Positions 22,117-33,498 of a DNA stretch of 64,000 nucleotides are shown here, in pieces. This DNA comes from Paratinospora sagittata. Its lineage: Eukaryota > Streptophyta > Magnoliopsida > Ranunculales > Menispermaceae. Both the position numbers and the translations under genes were made by a program. Below the pieces are notes generated by a model that saw only the letters and a program-made list of their open reading frames with translations, was not told where the DNA came from and searched no databases. The stretch is from contig CM069612.1 of assembly GCA_035771175.1 (NCBI GenBank), positions 25,836,987 to 25,900,986 on the forward strand, in the 5' to 3' direction. The number at the start of each line of letters is the position of its first letter. The stretch's first letter is position 1.

Positions 22117-23700
22117 ATGAGTCAAGATGTGGATCCCCAAAATATGATGGATCTCCCAGCCTCACAAAGTTATCCACTCTCACCACCTTGGTCACAGCCA
22201 AAACGTGACCGACCTCCCCAAAGCACCGTCTGTGGCTCAGCTCAAAAGGGGCGAACCCAACGAGCTAGGTTAAGCAACTTGGAGAAGACGGTTAAAGGAA
22301 TAACTCAAATGCTTAAGGAGCAACAACAACGAAAAAGGTCTAGAACTCCTTTGCCTCAGCCCGATAGGTCATCACCACCTCGTCGGGGGAAAACCCACAG
22401 AGATGATGCTAGCATTACTCGAAGCATCAGCTCAAAACCGAGGTCAGCCCTGCTTGAGAATGAGTCAACTAGGTCATCTCGGCGTCGATCAGAACACGAG
22501 CAACAAGGCGAGTCCCAACATAAATCACTGTCAGCAGGTGATTTTCGTTGCTACCTCGATGTCAGGAAGAAGCATTCGAGCCACACTTTAGGGTCTCGTA
22601 AAGAGTCACCCAAGCCGAATAGAAGTCGATCACCTAGGGCAGCCATTGGGAGGTCAGCAAATCTAGAAGGAAGAAGCTCGCATAAATTGGCGGCTCGAAG
22701 CGCTCGCAAAGGTCAAGAACCACTGACAGCTATTCGGAAGAGGAGATAGAAATGCTCGAATCGCCGTTTGTTGACGAGATTCTGGAAGCTTCTTTTCCTA
22801 AGAAGGTGAAGACTTTAAAGATTGGCAGGTATGATGGCACCAAGGATCCAACCAACCATGTCGAGAATTACAAAGCATGGATGGAATCCAAAGGCCACTT
22901 TCATGATTCTATGTGTTTGGGGTTTAGATTCACCTTGTGTGAAGGACTAGCTATGAAGTGGTATAGATCCCTCCAAGCTGGATCTATTTACTCTTTTGGC
23001 CTGCTATGCAAGAAATTCATCAGCCATTTTGTTGGATACAAGGAAAAGAAGAAGCCTGTGGAGTTTCTCCTCTCTATAAGGCAACAAGAAGAGGAAAGCT
23101 TGAGGAACTAGGTAGCCAGGTTCAATGCTCAAGCTGTAGACGTGGATGATTACTTAGAAAGTGCGGCTCGTTCAACTTTTCTTGTTGGGCTTAGGATGGG
23201 AAAATCTCACTTCTCTTTATCCAAAAAACTAGCTCGGACATTTAGAGAGCTCCTTGCTAGAGCAAACAAATATATTATGGCTGAAGATATGCAAGAAGCC
23301 AAGAAGAGTCAGCAGCAGATTGACAAGAAACAGGCAAAGGAGAAGAAGGTAAAGAGCCTAAGGGTAATGGCTGACCTCAGAACCAAGATGTCGACTTAAA
23401 AGGTCGAAGAGATAAGGTGTCTCAAAGCAAATATGGGGAGTACACTACTTTAAAAGTCTCGCAGGAAGAGGTGTTGCGGAAATTCAAGATAAAGACTTTG
23501 CCCGATGGCCCAGGAAGATTCAAGCACCAGTAGAGCAACGAGATAGAAGGAAGTATTGTCGCTTTCACAAAGATCATGGTCATGACACAACTCAGTGTTT
23601 TGACCTAAAGGAAGAAATTGAAGTTTTGATCCAAAAAGGCTACCTTCGAGAATTTGTCAAGGGAGATGAGCCTAGGCGAAATGAGAGAAATGATCCACCT
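22117..23700 (+). pseudogene. gag of the Tat-lineage gypsy element
   Basis: The N-terminal ORF (22117-22749) is Arg/Ser/Gln-rich, as in Tat gag proteins. A frame change leads into the retrotransposon gag domain (22752-23399), with KIGRYDGTKDPTNHVENY, ALMKWY-like AMKWYRSLQ, and FxxHF. A TAG at 23109-23111 interrupts it in frame. Further on (about 23550-23690) comes the knuckle-like CRFHKDHGHDTTQC and a LKEEIEVLIQKGYLREFV segment, a characteristic block of this lineage. Stops and frame changes make it non-functional. Confidence 0.85.
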
Positions 23701-23760
23701 CGAAGAAACCGAGCTGAGCCGATTGGAGACATTTGAACCATTTTTGGCGGAGATGATAAG

Positions 23761-24492
23761 TTGAACTCAAATAGAGCAAGGAAGGCCCATGCTAGTTTAG
23801 CCCGACATGACGTGTACAATGTTGATTCCCAGCCTGAGAAGATAAGGAGGGGAGCTAATTTTTCCATCACTTTTACCGAAGCAGAGGCCCGAAATGTTCA
23901 CCATCAGCACTCGTATGCCCTAGTGGTGTCCATGAATGTAGCAAACTTCAAAGTCCATCGGATGCTCGTAGATAATGGGAGCTCGGCCAATATTCTCTAC
24001 TGGTCAGCGTATGAGAAGCTAGGCCTGGACAAAAGCCAGCTCATCCTGGTAGATTCACCTCTTATGGGCTTCACAGGTGAGGAAATTATGCCAGAAGGTC
24101 GAATTACCTTACCAGTCATAGCTGGTGACAACGAGCACAAGGCAACGGTGATGACAAACTTCTTAGTGGTGAAATGTCCATCTCCATACAATGCGATTGT
24201 AGGCCGACCTCTCTTGAACGAGCTCAGAGCTATCATCTCCACTTACCACTTGGCCATGAAATTTCCAACAGAGAAGAGGGTTGGAGAGGTAAGAGGAAGC
24301 CAAGGTGAATCGAGGGAATGCTATGCTACTGCCATGAAGAAAAAGACAAGTAATGGAGAAACATTCCAAATTCAAGAAGAACATGCACTCGAGGTCATAA
24401 CTGAAACCGATGATGTCGATCTGCAAGCCCTGACAGAACATGACCTCGACCCAAGGCAAGCTAGCCATAATCTTGAGGCACAAGAAGAGTAG
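23761..24492 (+). pseudogene. Aspartic protease region of the Tat-type element
   Basis: A 243-codon open stretch. It contains FTEAEARNVHHQHSYALVVS followed by the active-site block MLVDNGSSANILYW. Tat proteases usually read VDGGSSAD here, so the DNG variant keeps the catalytic Asp but changes the next residue. PYNAIVGRPLLNELRAIIST matches the C-terminal ILGRxxLN signature. An in-frame TGA just upstream (about 23735) separates it from gag. The C-terminal part is acidic linker leading to RT. Confidence 0.8.
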
Positions 24493-24570
24493 AAGGAAGT
24501 CTAAGTCTCGGAGGACCCGGAAAAGAGGGTTAGAATTGGAGTAGAGCTAAGCTCGGGACTAGCCGAGCAA

Positions 24571-25042
24571 ATGAAAAAATTGTTGGCAGAGCATAAGGAT
24601 GTCTTCACATGGTCGCAAGAGGACATGCCAGGCATTAATAAAGAAGTGATAGTTCATCGGTTCAATGTTGATCCACATGCCAAGCCTATCAGACAGAAGA
24701 GAAGAGTGCTCGGGCCAGCAAGAGCTCAAGCCCTAAAGGAAGAGGTGGACAAGCTCATCCGAGCAGGATTCATCAAGAAAGTTTTGTACCTGGATAGGCT
24801 CGCCAATCTGGTAATGGTGAAGAAATCCAATAGAAAATGGCGAACCTATGTTGATTTCACTGATCTCAACAAAGCGTGTCCAAAAGATAGTTTTCCTTTG
24901 CTAAGGATTGATCAGCTCGTTAACGCTACTGCTAGCCATGAGCTCCTTAGTTTCATGGATGCCTATTCAAGGTACAATCAAATCATGATGTTCTGGGAAG
25001 ATCAGGAGAAGACAACATTCATCACAAACCGAGGTCTGTATT
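24571..25042 (+). pseudogene. Reverse transcriptase, first part (split by an insertion)
   Basis: Starts with LLAEHKDVFTWSQEDMPGI, the usual pre-RT motif of Tat elements, then a KAGFIKxV-like block, VMVKKSNRKWRTYVDFTDLN, CPKDSFPLLRIDQL and SFMDAYSRYNQI with the first catalytic aspartate. The frame is cut after RGLY at 25042 by the solo LTR 25043-28000. With the insertion and one GTATT removed, translation continues without a frame change into CYRVMPFGLKNAG at 28006. Confidence 0.9.
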
Positions 25043-28000
25043 TGTGGCGACCCCGCACCCCAGACCACCAACCCCGCAGGGAGTGGCATGCGGAATGCCG
25101 GGGCGGGACGCCCGGCGTAGGCATCTCCGACCACTCCTCAACTCCCGTGAGGTGGTTGAGACCCTACGAGCCTTATCTCAAACAACGACATAATATCAAA
25201 AAGTACTAAACAAAACTACCCACCGTATTAATCATCCAAGACAATAGATAATCCATAAAAATTGAACCATAAATAAAATCATAATCCCTACAGTCCATTA
25301 AAATTGACATACACATAAAGTCCAAAATTGTGGGTACAAATAAAAACCGTCATATGCCCACATGGTCTATCTAAAAAATCCCAACTCACCCATACTACAA
25401 TGTGGTAAGTATTATAATTACATAATCCAAAATATAATACTTCATAATTTAAAACACAGTTCAATCAAAATGCCTCTCAACTCACATCGAGGCTTTGGAT
25501 TCTCTCGCAGACAAGGCCCTCAAGATATAACTACTCCTTTGCCCTTATTCGGGACAGAAGGACCTGAAAGAGAAAAATGAGAGTGAGCCAACGGTGCCCA
25601 GTGAATAGAATTCAAATATGCTATCAATACTCATCAATAAATATCATGTATGCATGTCAATGTGTAGCATGATTAAAAGCTCATAACATATAGATATCAA
25701 GCATTTATAATAAGTTCGATGCAAGTAAAAGCTTATCAATTTGGATCCACATTCCACATGCATTGGGTTACTAGTGCACGTTTATTTCACCGTACCGTTG
25801 ATCCCAATCATGTTTATTTTGGGTTACTATTGCACGTCTATTTCACCGTACCGTTGACCCCAATCTCTTCCTTTCCTAAAACCCTTCTATGACAAGGTTA
25901 AGTCCCCCTATTAGCCAGATAGATGGGCCCAACCAAAGTCATAAGGTTTTCTCAAATCAATGCATCATTCAAAACATTAGAACACATTCATGCTTTCAAC
26001 ATACAATATATAAGTGATATGATGACATAAAAGATATAATCATAAATGAAGTCTACTCACAACCAAGCCTCGCGAGAGTATTTAACCACACACGACCACC
26101 AAACCGAATCAACCCAATCAAGATCCTGAAACATACATCAATATCCTACCATACATCAATTTCTATGCTCAATCACATAGACATTACACATCAACCCTAA
26201 ATCAGCCCACATATAAACAATAGGCCTAAATCCCATCTAATCCCATCATTCAACTCAAATCACATGACTTAGGCCTCTAATGCATAGTTCTCATACATAA
26301 ACCATTCTATTAATCAAAAATACTGATTTTCAATTCCTTTAGGCATAAACATGCCCAAATTGGGTCACTTGATCACAAGTAGGCCTAACCCATGATATGG
26401 TCACAACCACCAAATCAGTAGCATAATCAACCCTAATCATGCTTAATTAAACATAAGTTGCATCAATTCAATGATTCTAGGCCAAAAGCATCAAAAGCCC
26501 TAAAATATGAAATTTTCCATACTTAGGCCATATTGTCGATTTACACTAGGTCACCATGTTCAGCCATGTATATCACTGATTTTGCGTCATGGGTTCATCA
26601 ACAATGACAACTAGGTCAACATAGTTGACATGCAAGCTATTTGGAAAGGTCTAAGTTCATATTCTAAATTTAGGTCTAATACAAGCAACCCTACCAATTC
26701 TTCATTTACTATTCTGTTCAGATGTATCAATATACCAACAGAAATATGTAATCACAAAATCAACCATACAGATTGAAGTATATGAAGAAACAAACCTTCT
26801 GTCCAAATATCAGCCCAATCTAACGGTGGACCGAAAAGATAAGTATATTTGATGAACAAGTCTCTAATTAGACAATTTCTCCTTTCCTGCTGCAAATACT
26901 CAAACTCAGATGACTATATCACACAAAATAATAAATACATAAACATCTTCACCGTTCAGAATACATAATTCTCAGTTATAAACTACATACCCAAATTTTA
27001 TATCCATCCAACGGTAGATTGAGGAGATCTATAAGTTTGAGGAAAATGGCACTAGAAATCCAGACTTTCCGACTAGATTTGTTTGAGAGGTTAGATCTCT
27101 CAAACTAAACCTCTAATAAAAATCTTTACCGTTCAGAATTCATAAATATCAGTTGTACACTACATACCCAAATTTTATATCCATCCAACGGTAGATTAAG
27201 TAGATCTAGAAGTTTGAGCGAAACGGCGCGAGAAATCCAGACTTTCCGACCAGCTTTGTTTGAGAGGTTAGATCTCTTAGACGAAACCTCTGATGAAGAT
27301 CTCCACCGACCAGAATGAATAACCATAAGCTACGAACTTTCTGACAAAATGTGAGCTCAATCTGACCATATATCGCAAAGTTCCAGCTCTTTGATGAAAA
27401 CGTCGCAGAAATCTTCCTCCTGCAACTCTCTCCTTTCTCTTCTTCTTTCCTTTCTCTTCTTTTCTTTCTCTTCTTTTTTTCCTTTCTCTCCACTCACCTC
27501 TTTCTAGCACTTCCTTGATTCCCTCCTTGATTCTTTCCTTGATTCCCTCCACTCATTCTAGCACTTCCTTGAAGAAGAGAAGTGGGCATGGGACACTTGT
27601 CCACTTTCATGCACCAACCTTCACATGTGTTGGTCTCATACTACCCATACCAACAACATGTACTTTAACCAATCTCATGCTTCCATGTATTTTAAATGTC
27701 CAATCCATTTAATACACCAAATTTTCATTCTCATTTATCCTTTTATTCAATCAATCCTAACTCATATCAATTCATGGTTTAATGGGCCCATGCATAAATA
27801 ATAACATATGCATTATAATTTAATTTAACATGACCCATATACAATTTATGATACACATATTTATATACATTATCAAGCATCAACTATACAAACATTAAAC
27901 AACCATCAAACAAACACCAAACATAACAAGGCAACGCATAGAGTTTGGGCAAAGTGCAATTGGGTTATGGGCTAGATGAAATAATTTTCGTGGCGTCACA
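25043..28000 (-). mobile_element. Solo LTR, ~2.96 kb, target duplication GTATT
   Basis: Plus-strand termini are TGTGGCGACCCC and GGCGTCACA, with GTATT at 25038-25042 and 28001-28005. Reading it on the minus strand gives the layout of the other LTRs here: a GA-rich leader (about 27400-27560), a candidate donor GTGAGT at 27497, and an acceptor CTCTTTCAG ending at 25564 preceded by GCTCACTC. No gag or pol ORF is present. It inserted into the RT of the Tat element, so it is younger than that element. The interior 26000-27100 is AT-rich and has a duplicated block: CCGTTCAGAAT through the ACGGTAGATT words at 26951-27015 and 27129-27195. Confidence 0.85.
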
Positions 28001-28005
28001 GTATT

Positions 28006-28769
28006 GCTACCGGGTTATGCCATTTGGGTTGAAGAATGCGGGAGCAACGTATTAGAGGTTGGTCAATCGAATGTTCGCTGATGAGATTGGTCAGACGATG
28101 AAGGTTTATGTTGATGACATGCTTGCTAAGAGTGTTAGATCAGAAGACCACATAGCTGACCTGAGGGAGGTCTTCAACACTTTGCGCAAATACCGCATGA
28201 AGCTTAATCTGAGTAAATGCGTCTTCGGCGTGACCTCAGGAAAGTTCTTGGGATTCCTGGTGAGCCAGAGAGGCATAGAAGCCAACCCAGACAAGATTAG
28301 AGCTTTGTTAGAAAGGAAGGTGCCAACCTCAGTAAAAGAATTGCAAAGGTTGAATGGTTGTGTCGCCGCCCTTAGCAAGTTCATCTCTTGTTCTACTGTT
28401 AAATGCTTACCTTTCTTTAAAATTTTGAGAGCTCGAAAATTGGAATGGACCTTGGAATATGATGAGGCTTTCAAAGCTCTTAAGGACTACCTTGGTAGTG
28501 TGCCCCTCTTATCCAAGCCAGTTCCGGGGGAAAAGTTTTTTCTGTACTTGTCCGTTTCTGGGGCAGCAGTGAGCTCGACTCTTGTCAGGGAAGAGCTTAA
28601 AGTTCAGAAGCCGATTTACTACATCAGCAAGTCTTTGCTTGATGCCGAGACTAGATATCCAGAAATTGAGAAGTTAGCTCTTGCTTTGATCACCTCAGCT
28701 CGAAAGTTGAGGCCATACTTCCAAGCTCATAGCATCATAGTGCTTACCCAACACCCATTGAAGTAAGTC
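28006..28769 (+). pseudogene. Reverse transcriptase second part and first RNase H of the Tat element
   Basis: Continues the RT with MPFGLKNAGATY, an in-frame TAG, then the catalytic YVDDMLAKS (28107-28130), LNLSKCVFGV, GFLVSQRGIEANPDKI and the thumb, ending in the Ty3-type RNase H block with YYISKSLLDAETRYPEIEKLAL. A premature TAA follows HPLK at 28765-28767. Domain order fits Ty3/gypsy. Confidence 0.9.
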
Positions 28770-29335
28770 TTGCAAAAACCAGAGACATCAGGACGATTGA
28801 AAAAGTGGGCAATCGAGTTCGACGAATTCGACATCGAGTACCGACCTCAAAATGCCATCAAAGCCCAAACACTTGCTGATTTTCTTGTTGAATTCTCACC
28901 AGCTCAACCTCGAATTGGCCTCGATGAATCAAGGAAGAATAAGGAGCCCTGGAAGTTGTATGTGGATGGCTAGTCTTGCAAGCAGGGTTGCGGAGTTGGA
29001 GTTGTGCTTGTCTCTCCTGAGGGTGATAAACACTTATGTGCAATCCACTTCGGTTTTGTGGCATCGAATAATGAGTCCGAGTATGAAGCATTTCTCGTAG
29101 GGCTGAGGATGGAGAAGAATTGGGGAGCTTGGATGTTGCGAGTTTTTAGCGACTCTCAGCTCATGACAAGGCATATTTCTTTAGAATATGCAGCCAAAGA
29201 TGCTAGAATGCAAGCCTACTTGAAAGAAGTACAATACCTACTTGGGAAGTTCAGCAAGTATGAGATAGCTCAAATTCCCCGAGCCGAGAACTCCCTAGCT
29301 GATGCTTTATCCAAGCTCGCCTCCTCTTCCGAGGC
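28770..29335 (+). pseudogene. Second (archaeal-type) RNase H of the Tat element
   Basis: After the linker IEYRPQNAIKAQTLADFL comes WKLYVDG, an in-frame TAG (28971-28973), then CGVGVVLVSPEGD, NNESEYEAFLVGLRM, VFSDSQLM and ENSLADALSKLAS. These carry the acidic residues of an aRNH domain, a second RNase H that is the hallmark of the Tat lineage (Ogre, Retand and relatives). The expected Asp-Gly block is intact apart from the stop. Confidence 0.85.
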
Positions 29336-29439
29336 TGAGCTAATGTACCAAGTGCCAATCAAGTTTCTCTCGGCGCGAAACATCCCGGAGGTACCTCAGG
29401 TCGGATGCGTTCAGCTCAGCACCTCATATATGGATGACC

Positions 29440-29930
29440 TCATTAGCTTTTTGAAAGATGGCAAGTTGCCCGCAGACAAGATCTTAGCCCGAATGATCCA
29501 ACGACAATCAGCTCGGTACTCATTGATTGAAGATCAACTCTACCGTCGAAGCTTTTTACTTCCCCACCTAAAGTGTTTAAGGGAAGACCAAGGTCAACAA
29601 GTTTTGGAGGAGATTCACGTCGGCGTGTGCGACAATCATTCCGGTGGAAAGGCTCTCGCCTACAAAGTTTTGCGCCAAGGATATTATTGGCCAACTATCT
29701 ACCGAGATGTTGTCCAACTAGCACAGAGGTGTGACAGTTGTCAAAGACACGCAACGACCTTACATGCTCCGCCAGAAAATCTATCTCCCATTCAGAGCCC
29801 GTGGCCTTTCGCTCAATGTGGGGTAGACTTGATTGAGCCAATGCCAACCTGCCGAGGTCAGGTGAAGTTTGCGAACATGGTTGTAGACTACTTTACCAAA
29901 TGGGGAGAAGGACCACTAGCAAAAGACCAC
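29440..29930 (+). pseudogene. Integrase N-terminal part, truncated
   Basis: The HHCC zinc domain is visible: HVGVCDNHSGGKAL and LAQRCDSCQRH around 29615-29750. The start of the catalytic core follows (GVDLIEPMPTCRGQVKFA, VVDYFTKW). Homology stops in the FTKW...EPLA block at about 29926, so the second and third catalytic residues, the chromatin-binding tail and the 3' LTR are absent. What follows is unrelated copia-type DNA. Confidence 0.85.
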
Positions 29931-30289
29931 AAATTTTGTTTTTGATTTCATAGCGTGAAGCTATGTAGAGAAATTCATAGAGCATAACGTTATATTGATA
30001 TTTTATTTACGTAACCTGAAGTTATGTAAAAGAATTTATAGTTTGAAGTTATACATTAAGAAAAAAATTTCTAGCCAAGAGCTATATTTTTCATATCCAA
30101 AAGTTATGTTATAATTTCATTTATTTATTTATTTCTCTAACATCTAACGTAACATATAATTTATATACTCTAACATCATTATAAATTTTAATGTGAAATT
30201 ACGTTAGTTTTGTCCACGAGACCCACATATTTGTGGATTTATAAATTAACCTGAAGCTAATATAATGCATTAACACTAACATTTTATTT

Positions 30290-30420
30290 TATTATGATGC
30301 ATTACTAACATTAACGTTGACACTAACATTTTATTTTATTGTGATGCATTATTATACTAACATTGACACTAAATTTTCTTTTTATTATGATGCATTATTA
30401 TATTAACTTTTTCTTTTATT
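30290..30420 (+). repeat. Degenerate tandem repeat, three copies of ~47 bp
   Basis: GATGCATTA occurs three times (about 30296, 30342, 30390), each followed by TAACATT or TAAC and a T-rich stretch ending in TTTTATT. Confidence 0.7.
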
Positions 30421-33309
30421 GTTGAATAATTATTTATGATTAATTGGTTATTTTAATTATTTAATTACTTTTGAAGATTTAACATTTTGAACTATGGACA
30501 AGAAGACATAACCTGAAGTTTATGAACATCTTATGACAAAAACTCATAACCTTTTATTTAAAGGTTCATCACAATTAATTGCACCTGAAGTTGCAATATT
30601 ACAGTTATACGGAACTGAAGTTCATTATGACCAAATGACTAATTGCACTTGATGTAACAATATTAAAGTTTCATGAGGTAAATTATATATTTGAAGAAGA
30701 CATATTTGAAAAGATAAATTATTTCGCGTGTGCTCTTGAAGTAGCAATACAAAGACTGTTAAAATCTTTTCAACAAAATTTGTGATGAAAATCACTATGC
30801 TCATCCACTTAAATTTTATATCATTCCCCGAAGTAAATGCTACTTTAATGATCATGAATATAACATATAACAAAGACCGTGATCATGGATGAGAAAATGA
30901 ATATGGCAAAGGTCATAATTAAAAATTATTATGAGAACCATGATGACTACAATTTGAAATATAATTACAACCAAAGATTTGAATAAAAGAATTTTTTATC
31001 TATATGTTTTCTTTAGGTGTGAAATGAAAAGAATTTGTAATGTACATGTTATATATCAAACACATAATTAATCTATCATGCCTCAATAAAGAAAAAAAAG
31101 TTAAATTGAAAATATATTCATGGCTCAAGAAGAGTGAATATTATGTTATCAAATGAAACAAAATTTTCATATTTGTAATGCCTTATAATATATCAGATCC
31201 AGAAGATCTTGGTTGATGTTAAAGATATCTAAAAAGATAGATATCAAATATTCAAAAAATATATTTATATTGCCTCATTGATTATTTGGAAATATTTAGA
31301 AAAACTTATTACGTGAATTTTTGGCTTATTAAATTATGAGGTCAATTGAAAGGATATTGTGATCAGGAACTGAAAGTTCTTTGACACAATATATTTATTA
31401 TATTTTGGCATAACTTGTCAAGTCTCTAAGACCTCAATGATATTTTAAATAATGACATCATTTAGACAAATTTCATTTGTTTATATGCCTACTTTATGAC
31501 TAATTGAAATATCATATAATTGCACAAATTTTTGAGATACTTTTAGAAAAGCATTAGTATAAAGTTGGATGATCACAATATTAAGTATATTCGTAACAAT
31601 ATTGAAAATTCAAGTATTGGAATGATTATCCAATGAAATTGACAGCTGCCGACAATTATGTAAATTTTAATTATTCAATTAAAAATAGTGCATTAAGTTA
31701 ATAACTTTTTAAACAACTTTAACTCTCATTATTTTGCATCTCAAAGCAAAAGAGGGAAGTTCATGTAGGCAATGGCGCAAAATCGATCTAATACCCGTGG
31801 AACGGAAGGTGACCACCAATCACATCCAAAAGATGTGTTCTCCAGAAGAGTAATTGATCCAATGGTGATGGATCATCTACTAAATACTCTAATAGATAAT
31901 CTGTATAATTATGGAGTAGAGCGACAAAATTTAGATAAAGGAGGAAAACCGTTTATGGAAATTCGTGAGATATACGCATGACGTTGAACACAACAACAAA
32001 CAAACACATTAATGGTGCTTTGGATCATGATCGGTTGCCCGATTATTAGGGTTATAGTACAACATGTATCCAGACAATATTTCCAAGAGTATGTATTTGG
32101 CAATTTTTAGCACAGACTTTGGGGGTCTGGGTTACCCATATTAGTTGTATATAAGTATGACTAAGCGTGAGTCACAACTATGTAAATCCATATAAACATA
32201 AATAAATATATTATTGAAGAGATATGAATTAAATCCATTCATATATATATATATATATATATTTATAATTGTTATGAGTGAGCATTCTAACAATATATAT
32301 TTGCACTTTATTCACTTTATATATCTATTTATTGTTGCGTAGGTTAGGACTCCTAAAGAGTTTATTAGAATATATTTGAAAAGGGGAATTTGAGACAAAA
32401 GATATTGAAAAATTAAATTTTTATCTCGGCCTGCAGATCGAGATTTTTTTTCAAGTGGATTCTTGTCTACTTGTCAAATGTATTAAAAAATGTTTGAATA
32501 AAGTTCAAATGGACAAGATACATCTATTAGATTTCCTAATATTGTGAGATCACTAAAACGTGAATAAAGATGATATTCGTCTTCATTAAAATAATGACAA
32601 ACTAGTTGGTCTTGAAGTACCATGTCTGGATGCAATAGATGCTCTTATATAGAAAATCAGAAATTGTTTTCTCTGTTAACATGCTTGCAGGATATAGCTC
32701 TACACTAAATTAAAATGGTGTTAAGCATGCATTATGTTATCCAAGAAAGCAAGCAATACAAGTTTATCTCATTCAAAAAAGATAAAGATAAAACTAGTTG
32801 AATATGCAAATGCTGAATATTTGTCAGACCCCCCACCATGCTCGATCCCAAGCACAATCTCACTTATAGTGATATTGTCATATCATGGAGATCTGCGAAG
32901 CAGACAATAGTTGTTTTATCTTCAAATCATCCAGAAAAGTATCGCGACTCCTGAAGCAAGCCAAAAAATGTGTATGGATCACATGAATGACCTTAAATCA
33001 GAGGCTATCTTACAATGTTATATGAAGATAATGCAGCATGTATTGCACAGTAATGAAAAGCTTATATTGAAGCCAACAGAGCTAGATATATTTTACAAAA
33101 GGTCTTCTTCACACATTGGCTATAGAAGACTAACAAATAAAATCGAACAACTTATTTATTAAAGCTTTGCCAATTACAAAGAAGATTATATATAATATTG
33201 AGATGCATCAACTCAAAGATATTCCAGGCAGAAAAACCTAATTGAATTCCCTTATGTCATCTTGAGGAAGAGAATTAAAAAAGATTTATTGTTTAGTTCA
33301 CTGTACTCC

Positions 33310-33470
33310 TTTTTCCTTCGCTATGGTTTTGTCCCATTGGGTTTTCCTGGCAAGGATTTTAACGAGGCAGTCCTAACAATATAAGACTCCAATAGAATAT
33401 TGTACTATTTTTCCTTCACTAGACTTTTTCCCACTGGGTTTTCTCTAGTAAGGTTTTAACGAGGCAAATT
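33310..33470 (+). repeat. Two-copy direct repeat before the copia polypurine tract
   Basis: 33310-33372 and 33409-33468 both read TTTTCCTTC, then CCCA(T/C)TGGGTTTTC and TTTTAACGAGGCA. Duplicated blocks of this wording are common in the 3' untranslated part of plant copia elements. Confidence 0.8.
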
Positions 33471-33498
33471 CTACAATGATAGATATTCAAAGGGGGAG

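Larger units (their letters stand above)
29946..33498 (+). mobile_element. Decayed Ty1/copia internal region, 5'-truncated
   Basis: The 3' half is assignable: at about 32590-33150 the RT end and RNase H are readable with many breaks (a YLVGLEVPCLDAIDAL-like block, a SDPPPC...ISWRS-KQT block, and ILYEDNAACIA). It ends in the purine tract AAAGGGGGAG at 33489-33498, directly followed by a 3' LTR. The 5' half (29946-32580) is AT-rich, without a clear gag, and contains the hairpin series listed under findings. A 69-codon ORF at 31772-31981 is unassigned. No 5' LTR or primer-binding site was found. Confidence 0.7.

Noticed and set aside
27126..27552. Arg/Lys/Glu-rich minus ORFs
   Set aside because: Come from the GA-rich leader of the solo LTR; no protein family.
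31772..31981. 69-codon ORF in the copia-derived stretch
   Set aside because: Not recognisable as gag or any other family; isolated between stop-rich sequence.
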